From positions 5,835,001-5,899,000 of the forward strand of contig NC_088326.1 in NCBI RefSeq assembly GCF_910592395.1: DNA of 64,000 bases, written 5' to 3'. The translations under genes were made by a program, and so were the position numbers. This DNA is from Lineus longissimus (taxonomy: Eukaryota > Nemertea > Pilidiophora > Heteronemertea > Lineidae). Within the stretch, counting starts at the first letter, position 1; each line of letters begins with the position of its first letter. Of the stretch, positions 12,272 through 22,597 are shown one piece after another. Under the pieces are notes generated by a model. That model saw only the letters and a program-made list of their open reading frames with translations, did no database searches and was not told where the DNA came from.

Positions 12272-13169
12272 TGTGATGAATGGCATCACAGGCCTTTGTG
12301 TTAGGCCTGAGTTGTTGGCCTTAATAGTTTTATTTATTCATAATTTGTCCCTGGTTAGGCTGAATGTGTAACTGGTATTTCAGTCATATTCTTACATGTT
12401 AATTTAGACCTTTGGCTTGAGTGTGTTGAATAGGACTTTGGTAACTTCAGGACGTTGTGTGATTACTCATGGACATAGACTTATATAACTCTTGGGTTCA
12501 TTAGTTGGAGCTGGACTGGGTGTGGGCAGTTCCTGGCTGGCCTCTGTAAGGAGAAGTTGTACATCGTACGTGCCGAACTCAATTCCGTTTGACCAACGTG
12601 GTCGTCATTCCTGGTGGAATGTGAACCGGCTGTGTGTCGGAGAGTCGTGGTGTTCTCACCTGTTATTTGCGTCCAGCCGCGGGTTGGAGCGCCTCGGCAT
12701 TGCTGCCATCGTGTCGGCGAACCGTGAGTTGGCTTTGCGGCCAAGGTGTCGCCAGACCGTTAATTTGTAAACCAGCTACGTGCTTGGTGGCTACTGGAGT
12801 AGCCTTGGACCGACTGCGTGTCGGGACGGACACTTTTGTGTCGTGTGTTGTCGTGTGGTAACGGGAGAGGAGTTCGGAGAGACGTGTGTTGCGTGTGTTA
12901 CGTGTTGGGAGACCGGTGGTAGGTGAAGGAGCCGTTGTTGGGAATTGACCGCGCCCAGGGAGTTGAGCCGGAGTGGAGGGAGCTTTGGACTTTGGTAATG
13001 TGTAAACAGACTTTTAGTTGTTGGATTTGAGCGGTGAAATGTTAATTTTATAAATATATTTTTCTTGTTCTTGTTAATTTTTAATACATGTAAATAATTA
13101 TACATTCAGCCGTCTTTTTCTAATTTGTGACCAGGCCCGTGCAATAGCCTAAATCCCCGCTCCGTCACA
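12272..13169 (+). repeat. 5' long terminal repeat
   Basis: 898 bp with TG...CA ends, colinear with 18281-19178 at a constant offset of 6009. Substitutions relative to the 3' LTR occur at 12391 and 12437, within GCCTCGGCAT, within GGCTTTGCGG and within GCCGTTGTTG, with no indels. It contains the likely promoter. Small open frames inside are fortuitous because they are duplicated with the LTR and show no domain. Confidence 0.95.
12482..12488 (+). promoter_or_regulatory. Candidate TATA box in the 5' LTR
   Basis: TATATAA occurs 211 bp into the LTR and is retained in the 3' copy (18491-18497). It is the best TATA-like motif in the LTR, but a start site cannot be placed from sequence alone. Confidence 0.35.
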
Positions 13170-13170
13170 T

Positions 13171-13187
13171 TGGTACCAGAAGTGGGG
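13171..13187 (+). promoter_or_regulatory. Primer-binding site, probably tRNA-Leu
   Basis: TGGTACCAGAAGTGGGG starts one nucleotide after the LTR. It begins TGG, the complement of the tRNA CCA end. It is complementary, apart from one position, to the 3' end of animal tRNA-Leu isoacceptors as I recall them (T-arm CCCCAC, acceptor CTGGT, then ACCA). It primes minus-strand DNA synthesis. The tRNA identity is an inference. Confidence 0.75.
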
Positions 13188-13338
13188 TCTGGTCACATAT
13201 ATGTAGCAAATTTGCTAAATTGTAGTTTTTTTAATTGTATTTTGGTAGTAAGCAAACTTGAGACGAATTTGGTCACAATATGTGTAACCTGTTGAATTAC
13301 TGTATATGTTGAGTGTGAATCTTACAGCTGCATGAAAG

Positions 13339-16300
13339 ATGTTGCCTGAAAACTTAACCAAGCTGACGGTTGCTGAGTTGCGTGTGCTGTGTGACGAACG
13401 AGGGATAATTTATTCTGGGTTGATTAAGTCACAGGTTATAGACATGCTGAAAGAGCATGAAGAACAAGAAGAGACTCGGGTAAAGGCATTTATACAGAGT
13501 TTTCATGAGGCCAAGGTAATGGCCAGTCCTCAAGCCAAGTCCACGCCTACAAAGGGTGGCGGTGTCGCTTTATCTCCTGTAAAAGAGAACAAGGTAAATG
13601 GTAGTATGGATGTAAGGCTGTATGAATTGGAGCGTGAGAAAATGGCTCATGCCATTCGCATGGCACAAATTGAGCGGGAAAAAGCAGAGCGCGACGCCGT
13701 GATTGAGCGTGAGAGACGAGAGCGTGACGTGGAGATTGAGCGTGAGAGACAGAGATTTGAACGCGAGCAGCAGGAGGCTGCTAGGGCGCTAGACAGGGAA
13801 AGGTTGGAATTAGAAAAAGAAAGGTTAAAAATGGAACTTGAAATCTCCAGAATGCGCGAGCAAGAAATAACACAGAGAGCGGCTGATCATTCCCGGTCGG
13901 ACATGGCTGGAAGGTATGGCAAGTATGGGCCAAAGATCCCAAAGCTGGCAGCTGGGGAGGACATCGAGGCCTACTTAGGTACGTTCGAACGCCTCGCTAC
14001 AGCAAATGAGTGGGACCGAGACTCATGGGCACCTAGGTTGGCGGCTGTAGTCACCGGTAAAGCCAGGGAAGCTTATGCGCTCATGCCAACTGAGGACATC
14101 GGTGATTTTGATAAGGTGAAGCTCGCCATTCTAAAAAAGTACCAGCTTGGGTCTGAAGCGTACCGTGAAAACTTCAGAACCTCAAACAAGGAAGCCAAAG
14201 AGAGGTTTCAGGAATGGGGAACTAGAGTGTCCCGCTATTTTGATAGATGGTTAGAAATAAACGAAGTTAAAACCTTCGAAAAACTTAGAGAGCATATGAT
14301 CATGGAACAAATAACTAACATGTTGTCTCCAGATTTGCAGGTTTGGATGAAAGACAGAAAGCCTGAGACTGTAGAGAGGCTCACAGAGTGGGCAGAGTTG
14401 TATGTCAATTCAAGAAAGAAATCTCACATCGCTAAGTTCACTGAGCCAGCCAAGGGGTCGGGTGGTAAGTCTTTCAAGAAAGTTAGAAACGGCAATGCAG
14501 GTAAGCCCTCCAAAGACAATGTTACCTGTTTTTCTTGCAATCTAAAGGGGCACTATGCTGCAGAGTGTCCAGGCAGTGCGGGTAAGCCCTCCAAAGATAA
14601 TGTTACCTGTTTTTCTTGCAACTTAAAGGGGCACTATGCTTCGGACTGCCCTGATAAGAAGGAGAATGCCAGCGGTAGTGGCGCTGGTGCTAACACGCAA
14701 GGAAGGAAACCTAAGAAAGGGTATCTTTGCCTGAGTCCATCAAGACCGGGGTTTGTCAATCACAAGCAGTTTGAACTTCGAGGGTATGTTGGTGAGATCC
14801 CTGTCTTGATGTTGCTGGATACAGGTTGCTCTAATACTCTAGTTAAATCCTGTTTGGTTTCAGACGACTCATATGATGGGAATAGCTTCGAAGTTCTGTT
14901 GGCCAATGGTACGACGGAAAAGGTCCTCACAGCCAAGGTGGTACTGTCTGGTACGCGGGGCAAGAAGGAGTGCATCGTAGGAGTGCTTGAGCGGTTACCT
15001 GTGGATGTCTTGTTGTCTCAGCAGGATTTCGTTGTCATTGGTGATTTAAATGAAGAACCGTTCTCACCTATGTCTCTAGTTTCAGATGCTCGCGACTTGG
15101 ATGGTGTTCCAGCTTTTGCCGTGACCACCAGGGCCAGACAGAAAGAACAGGAAGCAGTAGCAGAATGGGAGAGTAGACAGCCACAAGCGAAGCCAAAGGC
15201 TGTTGGAGACTTGGTTCAGGGTAATGTAAAATCAGAGTCACTAGACTCAACTCCCGTTGCAGATTCGTCAGGAGATGTTGAAAGTCCTGATGATATTTTG
15301 AGCGCCGAGTTCTTGAGTGATGTACAGATAGCGGAGGGGGAGAGTAATGTCCCTGTAGACTTGCCTCATTTAGATATGTGGAGATTGGGCCCCACAGAGT
15401 TAGCCAAGCGGCAAAAAGCTGACGTAAAACTTCAGAAAGTTTTGCAAAAATGTGAGAGGTCGTTGCCGAAGGACTCCATTGGATACTTCTGGAGGGATGG
15501 TTTGGCATATCGACGCTCTTTTATGGAAGGCCGACAACAATACTTTGACCAGTTGTTAGTTCCTCAGGAGTATCGGTTAGATTTGTTAGACTTGGCTCAT
15601 AGTATTCCATTGGCAGGTCATTTAGGTGTAACTAAAACCAAAGGTCGACTGGTTGAGCATTATTTCTGGCCTGGTCTACACAAGGACGTTGAGAAGTACT
15701 GCAGCACTTGTCCCAATTGCCAGAAGTGTTCAAAAAAACTGGCCTCTGAAAAGGCTCCCTTGGTAAGTGTTCCAGTTGTCGGGCGACCTTTTTACAAGGT
15801 AGCTATCGACATAGTTGGCCCGGTGGAACGCAGCTCAAAAGGCAACAAATACTTGTTGACTCTGGTGGATTATGGCACTAGATTTCCTGATGCCATCCCT
15901 CTTAAGGACACGACGGCCGCTTCGGTAGCGGATGGGTTAATAGAAATGTTTTCCAGATATGGCATACCCGACGAGTTACTCAGCGACCAGGGTTCCAACT
16001 TTGTGAGCGAACTGATGACTCAATTGCTTCCACGGCTTGGGATTAAGAAGATGAAGACCTCGTGTTACCATCCAATGGCAAATGGTTTGGTGGAACGTTT
16101 TCACTCCACTCTAAAAGGTATGTTACGGAAATTTGTTTCTGAAGAACCGAAAGAATGGGACAAGGTTCTTCCGTATCTCATGTTCGCATACAGGGAGGTG
16201 CCGGAAGAGAGTACCGGGTTCAGTCCTTTCGAGTTGCTGTATGGTCGCGCAGTACGGGGGCCATTAGCGGTTCTAAAGGAAAGCTGGACTGAGGAGACCC

Positions 16301-18132
16301 CGCAAGATGAGAACATTGTAGAATATGTTCTGTCTGCGAGGAATCGCCTGGCGGCTATGACAGATTTGGTACAGGAAAACGTGACAAAGAGTCAGAAAAA
16401 ACAGAAGACATACTATGATCGTAATGCACGGAAAAAAACTTATGAAGTTGGAGAAGAGGTGCTGGTCATGCTCCCTTCAGCTGCAAGTAAATTGAAGTCA
16501 ACATGGCAGGGACCCTATCCCATTGTCCGAAAGGTTTCTCCTGTTGATTTTGAGGTCGACACTGGGAAACGCAGGAAGAAACTTCGTATATTCCATGTGA
16601 ACCTGCTCAGGAAGTGGAAGGATAGAGACAAGGTTGCATTTTATGCACAGGCGTATATCTTTGGGGAGAGTGAAATTGACGTTGATAATTATCTTCCAAA
16701 GCAAACGCCCACTCAGACTTGGAAAGACGTCCATATATCTGAAGGCTTGTCTGCTACAGAGAACAAGCAAATTAAGCAACTTGTGATTAAATACTCTGCT
16801 ATTTTTTCAGATGTCCCTTCGGCCACTAATGCCGCAGTCCATGATGTGAAGTTAGTGGAAGGTGCAAGGCCTGTGAGAACCCGAGCCTATCGTTGTCCTG
16901 AATCTCAGAAGGCTGGTCTGTGGCAACACATCAAAGAGTTGGCGCAGGCCCAGATACTGGAGCAAGCAAAGCCTGGCCCTTGGGGTTCTGGTTTGGTGAT
17001 AGTTCCTAAAAAGGATGGTAGCATCCGAATGTGTGTTGATTTTAGAGCCTTGAACCGGGTAACTGAGACCGATAGCGGCGGGAACTTACCCCGTATTGAA
17101 GAGCTGATTGAGAAGGTCAGTAGGGCAAAATTCGTTTCAGTAATCGATGTTTGCAAGGGCTATTACGCTATACCCTTGACGGATGCAGCAAAATTGGCTT
17201 CAACTTTTGTGAGTCCGTTTGGTTCATGGTCCTTTAGAGTAATGCCTTTCGGTATGAAAAATGCTCCCATGACCTTCACGAGAATGATGAATGAAGTCTT
17301 AGATGGTACTGAAGACTATGTTGTCGTGTACATTGATGATGTGGCAATATTTTCTGACTCGTTCCCGGATCACTTGAAACATCTTGAGGAGGTTTTCAAG
17401 CGCCTCAAAAAGGCGAATTTGAAAGCAAAGCCTAGCAAGGTGTTCCTTGGGCATGCTTCACTAGATTATTTAGGACATGTTGTTGGTTCAGGGAAGATTG
17501 AACCGATAAAAGCCAAAGTTGAAGCAATTGCCCTGTTCAAGATCCCAGAGACCAAGAAGGAGGTGAGACGATTTTTGGGCATGGCAGGGTACTACCGTAG
17601 ATTCATCCCTTGTTTTTCAGAGTTAGCAGCCCCCCTGACTGACCTGACAAAGAAAGAGAGGTCCAATAAGGTCCGGTGGTCAGAGGAGTGTGAAACTTCA
17701 TTTCAGAATCTGAAACAAGCTCTGCAGATGCACCCGGTGTTATCACCCCCAAACTACTCTAAACCATTTCTATTGCAGGTTGATGGAAGCGAGCGAGGGT
17801 TGGGCGCGGTGTTGGCACAAGTCGGAGACGATCAGTTGGAACATCCCATCGCCTACTTGAGCAGGAAGCTTCTGGACCGTGAGGCGCATCTTGCGACAAT
17901 CGAGAAGGAATGCTTAGGAATAGTGTGGGCTGTAAGGTTGCTACGACCTTACTTACTCGGACATGAGACAATTCTGGAAACGGATCATAACCCTTTAGTT
18001 TGGTTAGACCGGGTCAAGGATTCGAACCAGAAGCTCCTTAGGTGGAGTTTAGCCCTACAAGAGTATGATTTGACCATAGTTCACAAGAAAGGTTCAGATA
18101 ATGTTGCGCCGGATTGTTTATCTCGTGTGTGA
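13339..18132 (+). CDS. gag-pol: Gag-Pol polyprotein of a Gmr1-like retrotransposon
   Basis: A single frame of 1597 residues makes the capsid and all enzymes. Residues 1-45 resemble a SAP motif (LTVAELRVLCDERGI). Residues 93-180 are Glu/Arg-rich coiled coil. Residues 200-358 are capsid, the second half (about 273-356) SCAN-like (FQEW, MEQI, LSPDLQVWM). Two CCHC knuckles use C397-C400-H405-C410 and C424-C427-H432-C437. The protease motif is LLDTGC at 492-497. Integrase has a zinc-binding region (H754, H761, C791, C794), the triad D824, D883, E919 with 35 residues between the last two, and GPY at 1058-1060. Reverse transcriptase (about 1178-1375) has D1270 and YIDD at 1331-1334. RNase H (about 1476-1595) has D1482, E1522 and D1549. 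No stop, frameshift or chromodomain is seen. The start is the first long in-frame ATG. A 5-codon upstream frame (13332-13349) overlaps it. Confidence 0.95.
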   Translation: MLPENLTKLTVAELRVLCDERGIIYSGLIKSQVIDMLKEHEEQEETRVKAFIQSFHEAKVMASPQAKSTPTKGGGVALSPVKENKVNGSMDVRLYELEREKMAHAIRMAQIEREKAERDAVIERERRERDVEIERERQRFEREQQEAARALDRERLELEKERLKMELEISRMREQEITQRAADHSRSDMAGRYGKYGPKIPKLAAGEDIEAYLGTFERLATANEWDRDSWAPRLAAVVTGKAREAYALMPTEDIGDFDKVKLAILKKYQLGSEAYRENFRTSNKEAKERFQEWGTRVSRYFDRWLEINEVKTFEKLREHMIMEQITNMLSPDLQVWMKDRKPETVERLTEWAELYVNSRKKSHIAKFTEPAKGSGGKSFKKVRNGNAGKPSKDNVTCFSCNLKGHYAAECPGSAGKPSKDNVTCFSCNLKGHYASDCPDKKENASGSGAGANTQGRKPKKGYLCLSPSRPGFVNHKQFELRGYVGEIPVLMLLDTGCSNTLVKSCLVSDDSYDGNSFEVLLANGTTEKVLTAKVVLSGTRGKKECIVGVLERLPVDVLLSQQDFVVIGDLNEEPFSPMSLVSDARDLDGVPAFAVTTRARQKEQEAVAEWESRQPQAKPKAVGDLVQGNVKSESLDSTPVADSSGDVESPDDILSAEFLSDVQIAEGESNVPVDLPHLDMWRLGPTELAKRQKADVKLQKVLQKCERSLPKDSIGYFWRDGLAYRRSFMEGRQQYFDQLLVPQEYRLDLLDLAHSIPLAGHLGVTKTKGRLVEHYFWPGLHKDVEKYCSTCPNCQKCSKKLASEKAPLVSVPVVGRPFYKVAIDIVGPVERSSKGNKYLLTLVDYGTRFPDAIPLKDTTAASVADGLIEMFSRYGIPDELLSDQGSNFVSELMTQLLPRLGIKKMKTSCYHPMANGLVERFHSTLKGMLRKFVSEEPKEWDKVLPYLMFAYREVPEESTGFSPFELLYGRAVRGPLAVLKESWTEETPQDENIVEYVLSARNRLAAMTDLVQENVTKSQKKQKTYYDRNARKKTYEVGEEVLVMLPSAASKLKSTWQGPYPIVRKVSPVDFEVDTGKRRKKLRIFHVNLLRKWKDRDKVAFYAQAYIFGESEIDVDNYLPKQTPTQTWKDVHISEGLSATENKQIKQLVIKYSAIFSDVPSATNAAVHDVKLVEGARPVRTRAYRCPESQKAGLWQHIKELAQAQILEQAKPGPWGSGLVIVPKKDGSIRMCVDFRALNRVTETDSGGNLPRIEELIEKVSRAKFVSVIDVCKGYYAIPLTDAAKLASTFVSPFGSWSFRVMPFGMKNAPMTFTRMMNEVLDGTEDYVVVYIDDVAIFSDSFPDHLKHLEEVFKRLKKANLKAKPSKVFLGHASLDYLGHVVGSGKIEPIKAKVEAIALFKIPETKKEVRRFLGMAGYYRRFIPCFSELAAPLTDLTKKERSNKVRWSEECETSFQNLKQALQMHPVLSPPNYSKPFLLQVDGSERGLGAVLAQVGDDQLEHPIAYLSRKLLDREAHLATIEKECLGIVWAVRLLRPYLLGHETILETDHNPLVWLDRVKDSNQKLLRWSLALQEYDLTIVHKKGSDNVAPDCLSRV
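14500..14661 (+). repeat. Tandem duplication of the zinc-knuckle module
   Basis: An 81-bp (27-residue) unit, GKPSKDNVTCFSC onward, is present twice in tandem (14500-14580 and 14581-14661). The copies differ mainly at their C-terminal ends (AAEC against ASDC) and at silent sites. It lies between capsid and protease. Two knuckles are common in retroelements, but near-identical ones point to a recent internal duplication. Confidence 0.85.
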
Positions 18133-18266
18133 GTGGATATTTTTCGTGTGGAAGTTGGAGTTTGTCTGTGTTTGAATGTGTGGGTTACGTCATCTTGTGA
18201 TTGATGGACATTTTATTGTTTGCTTTTGGTTGGAAAAACTGTATTTTCATTACAGGTTTTTCTTTT

Positions 18267-18280
18267 AAAGGGGGAAGGAA
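18267..18280 (+). promoter_or_regulatory. Polypurine tract
   Basis: AAAGGGGGAAGGAA, 14 purines, abuts the first base of the 3' LTR. It is the expected primer for plus-strand DNA synthesis. Confidence 0.9.
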
Positions 18281-19178
18281 TGTGATGAATGGCATCACAG
18301 GCCTTTGTGTTAGGCCTGAGTTGTTGGCCTTAATAGTTTTATTTATTCATAATTTGTCCCTGGTTAGGCTGAATGTGTAACTGGTATTTCAGTCATATTA
18401 TTACATGTTAATTTAGACCTTTGGCTTGAGTGTGTTGAATAGGACATTGGTAACTTCAGGACGTTGTGTGATTACTCATGGACATAGACTTATATAACTC
18501 TTGGGTTCATTAGTTGGAGCTGGACTGGGTGTGGGCAGTTCCTGGCTGGCCTCTGTAAGGAGAAGTTGTACATCGTACGTGCCGAACTCAATTCCGTTTG
18601 ACCAACGTGGTCGTCATTCCTGGTGGAATGTGAACCGGCTGTGTGTCGGAGAGTCGTGGTGTTCTCACCTGTTATTTGCGTCCAGCCGCGGGTTGGAGCG
18701 CCTTGGCATTGCTGCCATCGTGTCGGCGAACCGTGAGTTGGTTTTGCGGCCAAGGTGTCGCCAGACCGTTAATTTGTAAACCAGCTACGTGCTTGGTGGC
18801 TACTGGAGTAGCCTTGGACCGACTGCGTGTCGGGACGGACACTTTTGTGTCGTGTGTTGTCGTGTGGTAACGGGAGAGGAGTTCGGAGAGACGTGTGTTG
18901 CGTGTGTTACGTGTTGGGAGACCGGTGGTAGGTGAAGGAGCTGTTGTTGGGAATTGACCGCGCCCAGGGAGTTGAGCCGGAGTGGAGGGAGCTTTGGACT
19001 TTGGTAATGTGTAAACAGACTTTTAGTTGTTGGATTTGAGCGGTGAAATGTTAATTTTATAAATATATTTTTCTTGTTCTTGTTAATTTTTAATACATGT
19101 AAATAATTATACATTCAGCCGTCTTTTTCTAATTTGTGACCAGGCCCGTGCAATAGCCTAAATCCCCGCTCCGTCACA
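18281..19178 (+). repeat. 3' long terminal repeat
   Basis: 898 bp, colinear with the 5' LTR. It ends TCCGTCACA and is followed by the target duplication ACTAT. Confidence 0.95.
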
Positions 19179-19183
19179 ACTAT
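19179..19183 (+). repeat. 5-bp target-site duplication, right
   Basis: ACTAT matches the pentamer at 12267-12271. Confidence 0.95.
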
Positions 19184-21464
19184 AGACTCACCTATCTAAC
19201 TCCGGTTCATTATCTCGAGGCATGACCACCCTCAGCACAATGCGCAAAGCCCCTTCACACCTAATTGACTCAGGGCCTATCTGCCTGTCATTCTGAACCC
19301 TTGCCGTGAAATCGACCCAAAAAAATGTCAATGGTAGGACATGATGTTATGACCATCAGAAATGTTAGACAACTTGGTGTTGCTCCCTTTATTGGCTATC
19401 TTGATTGAACAATGTTGAATGGCATCGAACGACAACAGGCATTACAACTATGGGGCTTGGCTTGCATTATTCCAAAACGGTCTTAGATCGGTGAGTCTAG
19501 AGTATATCGAATTTTCGGACTCACGCTGATGGCGCTTGATTACCCCGATATAATGGAAATGACGTTGCGTCGCTATGGCGGGATGACGTGAACGCGGATC
19601 TCGGCGTGCACTCACGTGGCAAGAAAGGTATTTCGCGCCAGGACTTGTGCGTACTAATAGTAGAAAATCGCCTTATTCGTTATTATCTAAGAGCTGAAAC
19701 GAAATTGGAAAAGCACTAAACACGTTCAGAAAAATAGTTGACTGGAACAAACATAATGCAGTAAAAAGCCGCCCATTCCTTTATAATAAATATTTCGCAG
19801 GAGGAAAGTTCACTTTAGTTTCCTGATGCCCAGCTTTGACGAATCACTTTTTTGACATTTCTAGGATGGCCTGCCCGATCAAAAATGCTCCGGACTGTTT
19901 TAAACTGGTGGTAGAAATGGAATGGCCCATTAACATGACTCATAGCTGATCACAGCGCGACTGCTCACTTATGTTATTAACGGGGTGAATGTCCAAGATC
20001 AATACTCAGACTCAGTTCTCAAATCTCCTTCCTAATTAACTGGCATCGAGTGACGACAAATGTAACAGTATAGCTGATATAAATGAGAGACGAGGCCTTA
20101 AGAGGCTTTCTTTTGAACACAATCTTCATTGACGCGAAACAGGGGACTGTTCATATAGTAGAATAGCATGTATGCCTTGTTGAGGGTTGGCAAGCAAATA
20201 GAGTGGTCCATTCTTGTTTGCAATAAAGAACACAGTCTTATTGTTTCCAATAAGATTCTTGCAACCAGCTCAATTACTCTTTGTCAACGGCTATATATGG
20301 CGATTTTGCATTATCTTACGCACGTTTTATTAAAACGTTGACGCCGTCTTTTCAGGGTAATATAAGAGAAGAAAGAACAACAACGACAAGACAAGTATGC
20401 CACGTCAAATTTCAAATCGGAATATTGGTGCAACTACCATTTTGTCCGTTCATTGGGGGCAGTGCGCCTTTTTTAAAGATATGCGTTGGATTAGTGAATC
20501 ATATCTGAAAAGATTCCGTAAGAAGTTTGAAATGACCTAGGACAAAATGTCAGGGGAACAAGGGATTCTATTGTGCGATTTTGATCTCGCATGTTTTGAC
20601 AGTCATGGCCTCCACAGGAGTAAATTTCAGCACGTTCAGAAATATGACATGTAGCTTTTCTACTTCACAGTCACACGTAGCGAATTTTTATTGTCACATT
20701 ATACATTTGTGCCCACAAGGTAGGTCGAGTCCCGAAGCAGCAGGTATGGGTCATTTAGAACTCGATTTCCATATACAAAGGACTCGTCAAATTAATAATT
20801 GATAATTAACTATTCTTGAAATTTGAATTCAGAATAAAGTATTTACTACAAAGCCTGCAAGTACAACCGTCATGCCCGTGTGTACAATTATTTTCAAAAT
20901 TTATCGGTCTTGTCCATGGTCTGCAGACCAGCCAGACCATCAGAATTCCCTACGCTATCAGACCTCGCCAGACTCAAATCCGGACAAACCATTTGACTTC
21001 AAAATTTACTTCATGACCTCTTGTTGCAGTTCATGATCGGTACTCGAATTATCGAGGATAAAGATCAGTTGGCGTCATGGGTAACAAGGTATACTCAACC
21101 TACGAATGCAATGCATGACAGGGCGGCAAACTCGCTTATGCCACGTATACGCATGATGCTGAATTTATTGAGTACGGCCAGGCCTGCCTGCTAATTTTGG
21201 AAAGGTTCCATGTTTGCAATGACACGAACGATGTATTGAATATCGGCTGCAGATTGAGACCCAGTCAGTTGAATCCTCTCTTTCGGTGTGGCGACAAACC
21301 CCATTCTTGTTTATCTGTTGCGTTGCGGAGTCCGAGGGGTTCAAACTATTCCCATGATATATGTCGATACATGTGCAGTTGAACTCGTGATGTCCTTTAT
21401 TATTGAAATTATGCTAAACCACATAATTCTTCGCAGTTGTGATCGAGGGTGTGCATGTGGAGAG
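19184..21464. other. Intergenic stretch
   Basis: No gene is supported. Several short open frames (for example 20281-20508, 20581-20802, 20816-21016) have no recognisable domain or splice context. No dispersed repeat was recognised. Confidence 0.4.
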
Positions 21465-22537
21465 TATGGCATGCCAAAGCGGAATTTATTCAGGACAAAT
21501 TTTTTACATCAGGACTGAATTTTTACGCCAGAATCACGCTACAAATTGCGAAATAGTAAAAGAATTTATCTCAGGACAAATATTTTGCAACACCAGGTAA
21601 AATATTCCAATCCGTGTATTTTTTTCCCTTCAGAATAATTTATTTTCACGTTTTGAAAAAAATTGTCAGGACGAAAAATACGGCAGGACTTTTTTCCTAC
21701 AGAATTTTTTCGACGTCAGGACGTTTTGCGGGCAGAACGAAAAATTCTCGCAAAATTCACGTGACTCCTGACAAAAATCACGTGACCGCGAAAACGATGA
21801 AGTCGCGCATCATCGCTGCGTTTCCATTTGCCATTTCTGTGTTTTGCCAATTCGCTTAGTCCAGGTAATCTCGACCCTATCCGCCGCGCAGCGGGGGGTC
21901 GAGGACGCCTCGTTGATTTACAGTGGACGAACGATATTGCATGTTCATGCATGTTGATACTCGGCGCCCTGGTATCAATGATTTTTCACTGAGCTCCAGG
22001 TTACCGGGGAAACCCCAATTCCAATGCAATATGTATTATCCAATATGCAGTGGCTTGGCTGAGTTTGGTGGTGTTTTATCATTAAAAGTAATTAAGGACT
22101 AGGGTTTAATGCCGATTTGATTACACATTACGGTTAAGAGAAATAATATGATACCTCTTTTGTCCATTGCTGCATATAGCAAAATCGCCAAACTTCAGAA
22201 AAGTTCGTGAGTTGCGAAAAATATAATATATGACGTCATCGGTTTAAGTGGTCACGTGCGTTCTGCCAGGAGTCACGTGAGTCCTGGCGTCGAAAAAATT
22301 CTGAAGGAAAAAGAGTCCTGCCGTATTTTTCGTCTAGACAATTTTTTTTAAAACGTGAAAATAAATTATTCTGAAAGGAAAAGAAAATTGATATGAATAT
22401 TTTACCTGGTGTTGTAAAATCTTTGTCCTGAGATAAATTATTGTACAATTTCGCAATTTGTAGCCTGATTCTGGGGTGAGAATACAGTCCTGATGTAAAA
22501 AATTTGTCCTGAATAAATTCCGCTTTGGCATGCCACA
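21465..22537. mobile_element. Inverted-repeat DNA element with CAGGAC-rich arms
   Basis: The ends TATGGCATGCCAAAGCGG and, inverted, TGTGGCATGCCAAAGCGG open two arms of about 290-310 bp (to about 21780 and from about 22247). The arms stay recognisably complementary throughout. Both contain recurrent CAGGAC or GTCCTG motifs every 25-50 bp. GGAGAG abuts both sides (21459-21464 and 22538-22543), a possible 6-bp target duplication. The interior encodes nothing recognisable. It is a large MITE or foldback-type element of unknown superfamily. Confidence 0.75.
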
Positions 22538-22597
22538 GGAGAGGGAAGTTACCCGAGCAACCAACTCTTTGATGGTTGTAGGAAGGATAACTGGCAA

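Larger units (their letters stand above)
12272..19178 (+). mobile_element. Intact Gmr1-like (Ty3/gypsy) LTR retrotransposon
   Basis: The element is 6907 bp, with two 898-bp LTRs that begin TGTGATG and end TCCGTCACA, flanked by the 5-bp duplication ACTAT. A primer-binding site follows the 5' LTR and a polypurine tract precedes the 3' LTR. One uninterrupted frame of 1597 codons carries gag, protease, integrase, reverse transcriptase and RNase H in that order. Sequence motifs (GPY/F module, YIDD, CCHC knuckles) belong to Ty3/gypsy, yet integrase precedes reverse transcriptase as in Ty1/copia. That combination defines the Gmr1-like elements known from deuterostomes. The LTRs differ at only five aligned positions by my reading, so insertion was recent and all parts look functional. 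No envelope gene is present. Confidence 0.95.

Noticed and set aside
12492-13105. Small open frames on both strands of the LTR, repeated near 18501-19114
   Set aside because: They are duplicated only because the LTRs are, and have no recognisable domain or start context.
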